Below, in pieces: positions 52,610 to 62,321 of a stretch of DNA of 64,000 nt. The notes under the pieces are model-generated. The model saw only the letters and a list, made by a program, of their open reading frames with translations. It had not been told where the DNA came from and made no database searches. This DNA is from Teredinibacter sp. KSP-S5-2. Lineage in GTDB: Bacteria > Pseudomonadota > Gammaproteobacteria > Pseudomonadales > Cellvibrionaceae. Position numbers and translations under genes: made by a program. Location: positions 4,679,001 to 4,743,000 of the forward strand of contig NZ_CP120416.1 of NCBI RefSeq assembly GCF_032773895.1. The letters run 5' to 3'. Each line of letters opens with the position of its first letter. The stretch's first letter is position 1.

Positions 52610-53375
52610 TTCCTTTTTTACGCCTCGACCTTTAATTGATGCTGATACCGCATTGTGGATCTCTGATGTGTTTCAGTGGGCCATCGAGCATTTTGACGGT
52701 AAAGCGTTTTTTCAGCAGACCCAATTAATTCAACCCTCCAATGCATTCTTCCCTGGCCGGGTGACCAGTGTCCACGAAAAAGCGGACTCTATATTTCAAC
52801 ATTGTCTGACCTACACGGGGCTGACACATTGGCCATTTACGTTAACCAGTCCCGAAATGTTTTCTCCGCAAGAGCCCATGCGCTTAGGGGTTGAGAAAAT
52901 AGAACGGCACACGGAAAAAGCTTTAGTTACCCAACAAACAGAATCCAGCCTTGTGCTGAGTTACCCTCCACAACAGGTCGCTAAACCTGGGGATTTGGCA
53001 GCGAGCTTTGCTCACGGGCTTGCTCAACATATGTTGGCACAATATCACCAGGCTCCACCGGGTGGGCCAGAGCTATTTGTGCCTGCAGCGGAAGTGGTTG
53101 CGATATTTATGGGCTTCGGCGTTTTGTTTTCTAATTCGGCTTATACCTTTCGTGGCGGGTGCGGAAGTTGCTACAACCCACATGCCAACCGCAGTGCAGC
53201 ACTGAGTGAGGATGAATGCCTGTTTGCTTTGGCGGTATTTTGTAAGTTAAAGAAAATTCCGATTTCTGAAGCAAAGCAGTATCTGAAACCACATTTGAAA
53301 GGGCGTCTTAAAAAAGGAATGAAACAGTTTGAGCGAATGGAATCGGAGGTGGTCGAAGGGCTTCTTCAGCCTTAG
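52605..53375 (+). CDS. Conserved protein of unknown function with a Cys pair
   Basis: A 256-residue cytoplasmic protein with no recognised domain. The N-terminus is MISFFTPRPLIDADTALWIS; there is a likely central helix (DLAASFAHGLAQHMLAQYHQ) and a conserved-looking segment FRGGCGSCYNPHANRSAAL (about residues 182-200) with CxxC and His, which could bind zinc or a cofactor. DECLFALAVFCKLKKIP follows. No function is proposed. Its start codon is buried in a strong hairpin with the upstream sequence, and it converges with ridA. Confidence 0.7.
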   Translation: MISFFTPRPLIDADTALWISDVFQWAIEHFDGKAFFQQTQLIQPSNAFFPGRVTSVHEKADSIFQHCLTYTGLTHWPFTLTSPEMFSPQEPMRLGVEKIERHTEKALVTQQTESSLVLSYPPQQVAKPGDLAASFAHGLAQHMLAQYHQAPPGGPELFVPAAEVVAIFMGFGVLFSNSAYTFRGGCGSCYNPHANRSAALSEDECLFALAVFCKLKKIPISEAKQYLKPHLKGRLKKGMKQFERMESEVVEGLLQP

Positions 53376-53383
53376 TCCTCCTA

Positions 53384-53416
53384 ATTGGGGGCATGCTCGT
53401 TATTGCAGCCCCCAAT
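53384..53416. terminator. Probable bidirectional terminator hairpin
   Basis: ATTGGGGGC and GCCCCCAAT pair over nine bases around a 15-base loop between the convergent unknown gene and ridA. A T run is lacking on both sides, so the strength is uncertain. Confidence 0.55.
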
Positions 53417-53422
53417 AGCTTG

Positions 53423-53812
53423 TTAGGCTTTTAACACCATAATGGCATCAGCTTCGATAAGAGAATCTTTGGGTAGCTGATTGATACCAATCGCTGCACG
53501 TGCTGGGTAAGGTTGCTTAATATATTTATCCATCACTTCGTTAACGATTGCAAAGTTGCTCAAGTCTGTCAGGTAAATATTAAGTTTGACGATGTCTTGT
53601 AAACTGCCCCCAGCGGCTTCACATACGGCACTTAAGTTTTTAAATACCTGTTCCGCTTGTGCGGCAAAATCACCTTCCACCAATGTCATGGTTTCGGGAA
53701 CCAAGGGAATTTGTCCAGATAGATAGACGGTATTATCAACCTTAACAGCTTGGGAATAGGTTCCGATTGCCGCCGGTGCATTATCAGAGTGGACAACTGC
53801 TTTGTCAGTCAT
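53423..53812 (-). CDS. ridA: Reactive enamine/imine deaminase RidA
   Basis: A 129-residue RidA/YjgF protein. The family signatures are [20 protein letters not shown] (about residues 15-34) and the C-terminal segment [20 protein letters not shown] (about 101-120) with the substrate-binding Arg. It hydrolyses 2-aminoacrylate and related enamines from PLP enzymes. ATG 53812 is chosen over TTG 53824 since GGAG lies six bases upstream. It follows spoT by 35 bases, the gene order known from Pseudomonas. Confidence 0.95.
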   Translation of the reverse strand: MTDKAVVHSDNAPAAIGTYSQAVKVDNTVYLSGQIPLVPETMTLVEGDFAAQAEQVFKNLSAVCEAAGGSLQDIVKLNIYLTDLSNFAIVNEVMDKYIKQPYPARAAIGINQLPKDSLIEADAIMVLKA

Positions 53813-53847
53813 AATGGTCTCCAAGACTTTCTAACTCGTTGAATAAA

Positions 53848-55959
53848 TTATTTTTTTGATCGGTGTACTTTGGTTACTGAACTCATGGTTTTTATTGTGC
53901 GCATCACTTGGGCAAGGTGAACACGTCCAGTTACCGATAAGGTGAGCGTGATTACACTGTGTTCCGCATCCCGTTCTTCGACCTGAATGCCTTCGATGCT
54001 TGTCCCGGTTTGGGCAACACGTGCGGCAAGTGTGGCGATAATGCCACGTTCTGATCGAACTTCAATGCGGACGCCAGTCTGAAATTCCCCGGTAACATTC
54101 AGTGACCAGTTGACGTTAGCGATGTTTTCCCCCTGATTACGCAGGTTCATTGCGTTTTTGCAGGTTTCCGCGTGAACAACAACGCCTTTACCCTTACTCA
54201 AATGGCCAATAATGGGGTCGCCGGGAATGGGACGGCAGCAGCGAGCAAAGCTCACCATCAGGCTGTCTGCTGAGTCAATGGTAATGGGGGCGGAATCCCG
54301 GCTATTGAGTTCGGCATCGGGTTTTAATATCTGTGCGATGGTAAACGCCTGGATCTTACCCATACCGATACATTCGAAGAGTTCTTCCAGAGATTCCACT
54401 TTGGTTTCTTCAAATACATGGGTGAATTGTTGGTCGGTAATTTGCTCCAGATTCATATCCAGATTCACCAGCGAGCGATTTAACATACGTTTGCCAAGTT
54501 CGATGGATTCGATATGACGCTGGTTTTTCAAATAGTGGCGAATGGCGGTTCTGGCTTTGGCTGTGGCAACAAAGTTAAGCCAATTGGGGTTGGGTTGGGT
54601 ATTGCCAGAGGTAATGATTTTAACTTTTTGACCGCTATACAAAACTTGTGAGAGCGGTGCCGGGCGGTCATCAATACGACAGGCCACACAGGTATTGCCT
54701 ACATCGGTATGGACTGCGTAGGCAAAGTCGACGGGCGTTGCGCCAGAAGGCAATTCGATAATGGAACCTTTGGGGGTGAAGACGTACACCTCATCACGAA
54801 ACAGGTCGATTTTTACGTTCTCAACGAATTCCGTTGAGCTTGAAGTGAGCTTGTTGATTTCCAGTAGACGTTGTACCCAACGTTGCACACCATCGTGGCC
54901 TTCGAGTGATTCGCTTTCTTCGTTTACGGCGGTTTTGTATATCCAGTGAGCGGCAATACCGCTGTTGGCAAAATCATCCATCTCCTTGGTGCGAATTTGG
55001 ACTTCAATCGGCACACCTTGTGAGCCAACTACCACCGTATGCAATGATTGGTAGCCATTTTCTTTTGGGATAGCGATGTAGTCTTTAAATTCGCCGGGGC
55101 GGGGTTTAAACAGATTGTGGATCGCACCCAGAGTGCGATAACAATCGTCGATATTGTCGACAATAATGCGAAACGCAAACACATCCATGATTTCGCGGAA
55201 CGATTTGTATTTTGCCCGCATTTTGCTGTAGATACTGTACAGGTGTTTCTCTCTACCGATCACCAAGCCATCAATTTCCTGTCGATCCAAACGATCCTGA
55301 ATGGCCGCTTTAATTTTATCGACAATCGCTTTTCGATCCCCGCGAACTTCTTGTAGCGATGCAAGTAATCGATTGGCTCTCAAAGGGTGAGTGGCAGCAA
55401 AACTTCTGTCTTCGAATTCGATACGCCAATCATTCATGCCCAGACGGTGAGCAATGGGGGCGTAGATTTCCAATGTTTCCTTTGCTATGCGGCGTTTCTT
55501 ATCCGCAGATAGCGCACCCAATGTACGCATGTTATGTAATCTGTCTGACAGTTTGACCACGATTACTCGAAGGTCTTTGGTCATGGCCAAAGCCATTTTC
55601 TGGAAGTTTTTGGCTTGTTTTTCCGCTTGGGATTCAAAATCAATTTTGGCCAGCTTACTGACACCGTCCACAATTTCTGCGACGGTCTGACCAAACTGAT
55701 CGGTGATGGCTGATTTTGGAATTCCGGTATCTTCAATGACATCATGAAGCATGGCGGCCATTAAGCTTTGATGATCCATGCGCACGCTGGCGAGAATATT
55801 TGCCACAGCAAGAGGGTGCGTAATATAGGGTTCACCACTGCGCCGAAACTGGCCCATGTGTGCTTGCTCTGCATAGTAATAGGCACGCTTAACGCTCATT
55901 ACCTGGGAAGGTTCCAGGTAACCGGAAAGGCGGTGACTCAAGGTGTCTATTGTCAGCAT
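53848..55959 (-). CDS. spoT: Bifunctional (p)ppGpp synthetase/hydrolase SpoT
   Basis: A 703-residue Rel/SpoT protein (E. coli SpoT is 702). The HD hydrolase domain has YITHPLAVA and MLHDVIEDTG (about residues 70-79); the synthetase domain has HLYSIYSKM, EFKDYIAIPKENGYQSLH and VEVQIRT-type VQIRTKEMDDFA; TGS (VYVFTPKGSIIELPSGATP) and a C-terminal ACT domain follow. It sets ppGpp levels during starvation and binds ACP in relatives. It lies between rpoZ and ridA in the conserved order. Confidence 0.96.
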   Translation of the reverse strand: MLTIDTLSHRLSGYLEPSQVMSVKRAYYYAEQAHMGQFRRSGEPYITHPLAVANILASVRMDHQSLMAAMLHDVIEDTGIPKSAITDQFGQTVAEIVDGVSKLAKIDFESQAEKQAKNFQKMALAMTKDLRVIVVKLSDRLHNMRTLGALSADKKRRIAKETLEIYAPIAHRLGMNDWRIEFEDRSFAATHPLRANRLLASLQEVRGDRKAIVDKIKAAIQDRLDRQEIDGLVIGREKHLYSIYSKMRAKYKSFREIMDVFAFRIIVDNIDDCYRTLGAIHNLFKPRPGEFKDYIAIPKENGYQSLHTVVVGSQGVPIEVQIRTKEMDDFANSGIAAHWIYKTAVNEESESLEGHDGVQRWVQRLLEINKLTSSSTEFVENVKIDLFRDEVYVFTPKGSIIELPSGATPVDFAYAVHTDVGNTCVACRIDDRPAPLSQVLYSGQKVKIITSGNTQPNPNWLNFVATAKARTAIRHYLKNQRHIESIELGKRMLNRSLVNLDMNLEQITDQQFTHVFEETKVESLEELFECIGMGKIQAFTIAQILKPDAELNSRDSAPITIDSADSLMVSFARCCRPIPGDPIIGHLSKGKGVVVHAETCKNAMNLRNQGENIANVNWSLNVTGEFQTGVRIEVRSERGIIATLAARVAQTGTSIEGIQVEERDAEHSVITLTLSVTGRVHLAQVMRTIKTMSSVTKVHRSKK

Positions 55960-56130
55960 AAACTCAGCTCTAATTTAGGATGTCATGATAGAGAATATAT
56001 AGCTGCTTGTATTTGATAAAAAGGGGCAAGCAGTAAATTCATGCTTATGTTTGAAATAAATTTTATTATTTACCCGAAATAAAAACGAATTTAAACGGGA
56101 GTATAGGAGAGAAGTGGGGGAAAGGAATTT

Positions 56131-56158
56131 CGGATAGCAGAAGAACAACTGCTATCCG
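56131..56158 (-). other. Perfect ten-base stem-loop after rpoZ
   Basis: CGGATAGCAG and CTGCTATCCG pair around an eight-base loop, starting ten bases downstream of the rpoZ stop in the direction of transcription. No T run follows, so this is an attenuator or RNA-processing signal rather than a full terminator. It would set the ratio of rpoZ to spoT message. Confidence 0.6.
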
Positions 56159-56167
56159 ATAAAAATG

Positions 56168-56467
56168 TTACAGCATTGGACCTTGAGATGGGTCGATCAT
56201 GTTACCCATTGCTGGTGCAGAATCGTCAGCAAGATTGATTTCTTCTTCCAGAATTTCTTCTTCATCCGATTCGTTCAAAATGCTGGCATCAACCAAGCCT
56301 TCTTCGATTTCACGTAAGGCAATTACAGTTGGCTTATCATTTTCTTCATCTACCAAAGGGTCTTTGCCTTGCACTGCAAGTTGACGAGCACGTTTACTGC
56401 CCACCATAACCAATTCAAAACGGTTATCTACGTGATCAAGACAATCTTCTACGGTAATTCGAGCCAT
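56168..56467 (-). CDS. rpoZ: RNA polymerase omega subunit
   Basis: A 99-residue omega subunit. [20 protein letters not shown] and the SKRARQL helix (about residues 24-30) are diagnostic, as is [13 protein letters not shown]. The acidic C-terminal tail ([11 protein letters not shown]) is common in gammaproteobacteria. Omega helps assemble beta-prime and forms part of a ppGpp site, which fits its link with spoT. It follows gmk with 128 bases between, which contain a hairpin (CCAAAACCG/CGGTTTTGG, 56551-56579). Confidence 0.96.
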   Translation of the reverse strand: MARITVEDCLDHVDNRFELVMVGSKRARQLAVQGKDPLVDEENDKPTVIALREIEEGLVDASILNESDEEEILEEEINLADDSAPAMGNMIDPSQGPML

Positions 56468-56595
56468 AATTTAAATCCACTAATAGAATCAATTGGTGTA
56501 CGACCTACGGGAGGGCGTGGAAGTGTACGCAAATTGCCCACTTCTCTCAACCAAAACCGATGAAAAAATGCGGTTTTGGGGTGAAAAACTGAATA

Positions 56596-57552
<957 letters not shown>

Positions 57553-58479
57553 ATGTACAAATATTTGGGTATTGTTGCCGTGGTACTGGGAATACTTTGG
57601 CCATCACTTGGGATGACCCAAGAACCGGAAGCGCAAGCTGATGCTGCTGAAGAGCAAATAAGCGCAGAGGATCAGGCCTATATGGACTGGGCTCGCAACC
57701 TGTGGGAATCCCTGGATCGCAAAACCGGAGATGTCACACTGAATCAGGCGAGAGTGACGTTAAAAGTACCGGAAAACTTTTATTTTCTTGGTTCGGCTGA
57801 TGCAGAAAAAGTGCTGGTGGATGTGTGGGGGAATCCTCCTGGGCAAAATGTCCTTGGTATGCTTTTTCCAATGGAATCAACGCCCTTTGATGGCGATGCC
57901 TGGGCGGTGACCATCGAATATGAAGAAGATGGTTATGTGTCCGATAAGGATGCTGCTTCTATCGATTACGATGATTTGTTGCGTGATATGCAGCGGGATA
58001 CACGTGAAGCGAGTAAAGCTCGAATCAAGCAGGGCTACGAAAGTATTGAGCTTGTTGGTTGGGCTGCGGCACCGTTCTATGATGCAGCGACCAATAAACT
58101 GCATTGGGCAAAAGAAGTGAAGTTTGGTGATTCTGAAGAGAACACGCTGAACTACAATATCCGTGCACTTGGGCGAAAAGGTGTGCTGGTGATGAATTTC
58201 ATTGCCGGGGTTGATCAGCTGCCTGTTATCCAGAATGAAGTGAACACGGTTTTGGCTATGGCATCCTTTGACGAAGGTGCCCGCTATGCGGACTTTGATC
58301 CGGATGTGGACAAAGTCGCTGCATATGGTATTGGTGCGCTGGTTGCCGGTAAGGTGTTGGCAAAATCCGGTATTCTGGCAGGCTTGTTATTATTCCTGAA
58401 GAAATTTGGCGTGTTTATTGTTGTTGGTCTTGGCGCTTTCTTGAAAAAGCTTTTCTCCGGTAACCAAGGGAATCGCTAG
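57553..58479 (+). CDS. DUF2167 membrane protein
   Basis: A 308-residue exported membrane protein. Signal peptide about residues 1-22 (LGM-TQEP), an acidic linker, then the DUF2167 core (GDVTLNQARVTLKVPENFYFLG, about 58-79; WAVTIEYEEDGYVSDKD; LHWAKEVKFG), and a C-terminal hydrophobic region (about 255-300, VAAYGIGALVAGKVLA and FIVVGLGAFLKKL) with one or two helices. Members are found in stress-linked settings, but the function is unknown. It is followed by its own terminator. Confidence 0.85.
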   Translation: MYKYLGIVAVVLGILWPSLGMTQEPEAQADAAEEQISAEDQAYMDWARNLWESLDRKTGDVTLNQARVTLKVPENFYFLGSADAEKVLVDVWGNPPGQNVLGMLFPMESTPFDGDAWAVTIEYEEDGYVSDKDAASIDYDDLLRDMQRDTREASKARIKQGYESIELVGWAAAPFYDAATNKLHWAKEVKFGDSEENTLNYNIRALGRKGVLVMNFIAGVDQLPVIQNEVNTVLAMASFDEGARYADFDPDVDKVAAYGIGALVAGKVLAKSGILAGLLLFLKKFGVFIVVGLGAFLKKLFSGNQGNR

Positions 58480-58550
58480 AAAATGCCGGGAGATATACTT
58501 CCAGCAGGCAATGGTTTCAATAGCAAAACGAAACGACTTCCGAATATTGA

Positions 58551-58582
58551 AAAGACCACCCGTTAATCAGGTGGTTTTTTTT
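58551..58582 (+). terminator. Intrinsic terminator after the DUF2167 gene
   Basis: ACCACC and GGTGGT pair around a nine-base loop and run into eight T, 75 bases past the stop. Confidence 0.85.
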
Positions 58583-58624
58583 CGGAACCTTATTGTGTGA
58601 ACGAGTTGCCCTGAGGTTGGGCTT

Positions 58625-59242
58625 GTGAGTGAGTTTAGTATGTCGACGAAGTTGTCTTTAGCATATCTAAAATCTGTAATGGAATCCTACTATCCCATTT
58701 CATCGGCTACGTGGGAGGGGTTGGAGTCGCTTTTTTCGTTTCGTCATGTGGCCAAGTCTGAAGAGCTTTTTTCCGCAGGAGTCCAACCTACGGCGTTTGC
58801 GTTTGTTGTTCACGGGCTGTTTCGCGTGTATGTGACAGACGAAGACGGTCATGAATACAACAAAAACTTCTTTCAAGAAGGTACGTTCCCCGGTTGTATG
58901 ACCGCTCTCCTCACCCAAACCCCTTCACAGTTTTGCATTGAGGCACTTGAAGATTCAGAGGTTATTCTGATTGATTTCAAAGGCTACCGTAATCTGTTAC
59001 AAAAAGATGAGGACCTTAAGCTATACCATATTCTGTATTTGGAAAAAAATTGGCTGTTGGCGAAAGATGCTCGCGAGGTTCAACTTGTTCAGGATGATGC
59101 ATCAGCAAGATATCTCCGGTTCATCGCTGATTATGCCAATATCTTCGAACGCATTCCCCAGTACCACGTTGCATCCCATCTTGGCGTAACGCCTACGCAA
59201 TTAAGTCGTATCCGAAAAAAATTAGGCCACGCGTTTACATAG
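58625..59242 (+). CDS. Crp/Fnr-family transcriptional regulator
   Basis: A 205-residue regulator: an N-terminal cyclic-nucleotide-type beta roll (FSFRHVAKSEELFSAG; FVVHGLFRVYVTDEDG, about residues 62-77), a dimer helix, and a short C-terminal helix-turn-helix (HVASHLGVTPTQLSRIRKKL). No Fnr-type Cys cluster is seen. GTG 58625 with GAGG upstream is used; ATG 58640 is an alternative start. It probably controls the transporter, GNAT and nitroreductase genes that follow. The ligand is unknown. Confidence 0.85.
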   Translation: MSEFSMSTKLSLAYLKSVMESYYPISSATWEGLESLFSFRHVAKSEELFSAGVQPTAFAFVVHGLFRVYVTDEDGHEYNKNFFQEGTFPGCMTALLTQTPSQFCIEALEDSEVILIDFKGYRNLLQKDEDLKLYHILYLEKNWLLAKDAREVQLVQDDASARYLRFIADYANIFERIPQYHVASHLGVTPTQLSRIRKKLGHAFT

Positions 59243-59281
59243 GTAAATGAGGTTGGAGTAGCTTGTAGGTAATCTGTGCCT

Positions 59282-59725
59282 ATGAGTTACTTATCTTTTT
59301 TAGCTTTTATTGCCGGTGCGGCCATCGCAGTGCAAGCCAGTATGAACGCGCAGCTGGGCAGCTTGCTAGATAATCCATTATTAGCAACCGGTGTTGCTTT
59401 TATAAGCAGTGTGTTTTTTACCATGCTTGCCATTGGTGTATTCAGCAAAGAGTTGCCGCCAACTGCATTGCTGAAAGCCGTGCCTTTTTACCTTTGGTTC
59501 GCCGGCGGTATGTTAAGTAGTTTTGGCATCGCCATGTTTTATTTTTTAATACCTAAAATGGGCGTAGGCTCAATGATGTCGTTTGCGCTTTCAGGACAAT
59601 TGATCATTGCAATTTTAATTGGGCATTTCGGCTGGTTTAGTATGCCTATAAAACCCTTTTCAACCTTAAAGTTAATGGGTGTCCTGGCGTTAATTCTTGG
59701 AGTTGTTTTAGTAAACCATGAGTAG
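59282..59725 (+). CDS. DMT transporter, YdcZ/DUF606 type
   Basis: A 147-residue membrane protein with five predicted helices, a half-size DMT carrier that would work as a dimer. FIAGAAIAVQASMNAQLG (about residues 9-26) is the family signature and AFALSGQL-type SFALSGQLIIAILIGHFGWF the second. ATG 59282 is used; GTG 59276 would add two residues. It follows the Crp-type gene by 39 bases and overlaps the next by eight. The substrate is unknown. Confidence 0.85.
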   Translation: MSYLSFLAFIAGAAIAVQASMNAQLGSLLDNPLLATGVAFISSVFFTMLAIGVFSKELPPTALLKAVPFYLWFAGGMLSSFGIAMFYFLIPKMGVGSMMSFALSGQLIIAILIGHFGWFSMPIKPFSTLKLMGVLALILGVVLVNHE

Positions 59726-60461
59726 TATGAACTTAGAAAAAGAGAACCTGTTTAATTTGGTTTCATTATGGAAGTTGATGGGAGCGAAGGAAAGCGAATT
59801 AGATAGCACAGCAAATCTTTACCGCTGTTCGATGTGGCCTAATAAACATTGGTTAGAAGGGGAAGATCTTTTCTCACCGGAACCTGGTCAATTGAAAGCC
59901 AGTATCGATCAATCCCATATAGATGCCGTTTTTCCGGTATGGGGAAGTTACGACCAGCTTGAAGCTGTATTAAAGCAAAAAGATTTTGTTTTTCGGTCCG
60001 AGCAAATTGCAATGTATGTTGAGTTAGCTTCTCACTCATATAGTCCAGAGCAAGGGTTAGTCTTAAGAGAAGTTAAAGATGCTGAACTGCTTAAATTATG
60101 GGGAGCGTTAGGGTCTTCAGCTTTTGGCTATCAAATTAATTTTTCGGTAATGGAAAAGTTGTTAAATCAGAATAATGTCATTATTGAAGTCGGATATTAT
60201 GCCGATCATCCTGTCGCAACCGTTTTGAGTTATGTTACTGGAGATGTGTTGGGTATCCACCAAGTCGGTGTGGTGAGTGATATGCGAGGCAAGCAAATTG
60301 CGAGCAAAATAATGCACGCTGTGTTATCTAGAGGCAAAAAAGATGGCGTGAAATACGCAACTCTGCAAGCCTCGCCTTTGGGCATCAATATATATAAAAG
60401 ACTGGGATTTCAAGAGCAATTCGTTATTCGAAACTTCCAGCGGGATAATCAGGAGAAATAA
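59718..60461 (+). CDS. GNAT family N-acetyltransferase
   Basis: A 247-residue protein with a C-terminal GNAT domain. The acetyl-CoA loop is visible as VGVVSDMRGKQIASKIM (about residues 187-203; the Q/RxxGxG/A pattern is modified) and ASPLGINIYKRLGFQEQF closes the domain. The N-terminal 110 residues look like a degenerate second GNAT half. The substrate is unknown. Coupled to the transporter gene by overlap. Confidence 0.8.
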   Translation: MSSMNLEKENLFNLVSLWKLMGAKESELDSTANLYRCSMWPNKHWLEGEDLFSPEPGQLKASIDQSHIDAVFPVWGSYDQLEAVLKQKDFVFRSEQIAMYVELASHSYSPEQGLVLREVKDAELLKLWGALGSSAFGYQINFSVMEKLLNQNNVIIEVGYYADHPVATVLSYVTGDVLGIHQVGVVSDMRGKQIASKIMHAVLSRGKKDGVKYATLQASPLGINIYKRLGFQEQFVIRNFQRDNQEK

Positions 60462-60463
60462 AA

Positions 60464-61069
60464 ATGAATGTCATTGATACTATTTATGCGCGACGAGCAA
60501 TTAAACATTATGACGCGGAGCATCGTTTGACGGCTGAAGAAGAAAAACAATTACTTGAAGCAACCATTCAGTCTCCCACAAGTTTTAATATTCAACATTG
60601 GCGATTTGTTATTCTTCGAGAGCCGGCATTGAGAGAAAAAATTCGTAAAGAGTATGGTTACGACCAAGCTCAGATAACCGATGCATCCCTGTTGATATTA
60701 TTAGTCGCGGATACTCAAGCCTGGAATAAATCACCAGAGCGCTACTGGCAAAATGCACCACAGGAGGTTGCTGATATGCTGGTGGGGATGATTAAGCCTT
60801 TTTATCAAGGAAGGGAATTGTTACAGCGAGATGAAGCGCAACGTTCAATGGGTATTGCCATGCAAACGCTGATGCTGGCGGCTCATGGAATGGGGTACAG
60901 CAGTTGCCCAATGATTGGCTACGATTTTGATGGTGTGGCTGAGTTGATTCAGTTACCTGAAGGTTTTGTTATGGGGCCGTTAATTGCCATTGGGAAGGGA
61001 ACAAAAGACGCCTGGCCAAAACCAGGGCAGTTAACGTTGGATGAGCTGGTATACGAAAACGGCTTTTAA
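60464..61069 (+). CDS. Nitroreductase family protein
   Basis: A 201-residue FMN-dependent oxidoreductase. The FMN-binding N-terminus is IYARRAIKHYDAEH (about residues 6-19), SPTSFNIQHWRFV (about 37-49) supplies the flavin contacts, and SCPMIGYD near 148 is typical. Members reduce nitro compounds or quinones, or process flavins. AGGAG lies nine bases before the ATG. It ends 21 bases before the convergent TetR gene. Confidence 0.9.
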   Translation: MNVIDTIYARRAIKHYDAEHRLTAEEEKQLLEATIQSPTSFNIQHWRFVILREPALREKIRKEYGYDQAQITDASLLILLVADTQAWNKSPERYWQNAPQEVADMLVGMIKPFYQGRELLQRDEAQRSMGIAMQTLMLAAHGMGYSSCPMIGYDFDGVAELIQLPEGFVMGPLIAIGKGTKDAWPKPGQLTLDELVYENGF

Positions 61070-61090
61070 AATTTTTATCGGGTCGACCAC

Positions 61091-61657
61091 TTAATTGATG
61101 GCCGACTCGATAAATTTCATTCCCATCTCTTTGGCCTTTAAAGCGGCCTCTTTATCCCCCATCACATGAGCACAGACAATGGCGCCTTCAATTAACAAAT
61201 TCAACTGATCGGCTAACTGATCTGGGTTGGATGCGGCTGCCTGGGAAGCAAGGTCGCGAATGTAGTCCAGCATAAGACGTTTATGTTCGGCACAGAAGAT
61301 ATGATTCGGGTTGTCGGCGGCACCAAATTCCGCAGAAGCGTTAATAAACATGCATCCGGCAAAGTCATCACTTTTGAACCAGTTATCGACCATATCAAAG
61401 ATAGCTAATAGTCGGCCTCTGGCAGTCTTTTCCTTTTTTTCCACTTCGCGCATAAAAAAGTTACGAAACAACTCATCACGTTTACGCAAGGTTGCCAGTA
61501 TTAGCTCGTCTTTGGTTCGGAAGTGATTGTATAGCGTTTTCTTGGACACGCCGGCCTGGGCAATGATGGTATCGACACCTGTTGCGTTAAAGCCATTTTT
61601 GTAGAACAGGTTGAGCGCAGTGGTGACGATATGCTCTCTTTTGGAAACCGCTGGCAT
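61091..61657 (-). CDS. TetR/AcrR-family repressor
   Basis: A 188-residue repressor. The DNA-binding start is REHIVTTALNLFYKNGFNATGVDTI in pieces, with the recognition helix VSKKTLYNHFRTKDEL (about residues 37-52). The C-terminal domain has SDDFAGCMFINAS, which is typical of the TetR_C_16/NemR-like group where a Cys can sense electrophiles (C in GCMF). It is divergent from the DUF1348-GST unit and probably binds the two palindromes in that promoter. Confidence 0.9.
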   Translation of the reverse strand: MPAVSKREHIVTTALNLFYKNGFNATGVDTIIAQAGVSKKTLYNHFRTKDELILATLRKRDELFRNFFMREVEKKEKTARGRLLAIFDMVDNWFKSDDFAGCMFINASAEFGAADNPNHIFCAEHKRLMLDYIRDLASQAAASNPDQLADQLNLLIEGAIVCAHVMGDKEAALKAKEMGMKFIESAIN

Positions 61658-61787
61658 GATTTTCCTCGAAATTAAATAAACAACTATGTATACCTTTAAA
61701 TTACCTTTTTTTCAATAAAAGCGATTAATTATTGGCCGAAATGGCGGGTGCTTTTTAAATATAGGCGATTTAGGTATAAAAAACTGG

Positions 61788-61842
61788 TTGACAAAGGAAA
61801 CAGATCTGTTTACATTCTGCATCGAAGGGATACAGATCTGTT
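61788..61842 (+). promoter_or_regulatory. Promoter with two identical operator palindromes
   Basis: TTGACA (61788-61793), a 17-base spacer and TACATT (61811-61816) form a good sigma-70 promoter. AACAGATCTGTT (61799-61810) fills the spacer, and ACAGATCTGT recurs at 61832-61841 near the start of transcription; centres are 32 bases apart, about three DNA turns. This is a classic repressor layout. Confidence 0.75.
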
Positions 61843-61879
61843 TCTCTTCGATAAAGTGATCTTGAAAGCAGAGGTAAAT

Positions 61880-62290
61880 ATGTCACAGGTTATTGCACCC
61901 CCTTTTACAGAGAAGACAGCAATAGAAAAAGTTCAGCGTGCAGAGGATCTTTGGAATACTCGGGATCCGGAAAAAGTCGTTCTTGCATACACTGAAGGTT
62001 CGCATTGGCGAAATCGAGGTGAGTTTGCCTCTGGCCGGGAAGCTATACAAAAGTTGCTGGAGCGCAAGTGGACAAGAGAATTGGACTATCGTTTACGCAA
62101 GCAACTCTTTACTTTTTCCGGCAACAAAATTGCAGTCAATTTCCAGTATGAATATCGTGACGACAGTGGGCAGTGGTATCGCGCATACGGTAATGAACAC
62201 TGGCAATTTGATGAGCAAGGTTTAATGGAAGTGCGTGAAGCCAGTATTAACGAAATTCCAATTCAACACAGCGAAAGAGAAATTTTTTAG
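61880..62290 (+). CDS. DUF1348 / NTF2-like (SnoaL-fold) protein
   Basis: A 136-residue nuclear-transport-factor-2-fold protein. [17 protein letters not shown] (about residues 15-31), SHWRNRGEF, and [23 protein letters not shown] in pieces match DUF1348. ATG 61880 has GAGG five bases upstream; the longer in-frame start at 61748 lies upstream of the promoter and is rejected. Function is unknown; it often occurs with TetR and GST genes, suggesting a response to reactive compounds. Confidence 0.85.
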   Translation: MSQVIAPPFTEKTAIEKVQRAEDLWNTRDPEKVVLAYTEGSHWRNRGEFASGREAIQKLLERKWTRELDYRLRKQLFTFSGNKIAVNFQYEYRDDSGQWYRAYGNEHWQFDEQGLMEVREASINEIPIQHSEREIF

Positions 62291-62321
62291 ATTCAATCTC
62301 TAACTACAAGGAACAAATACG

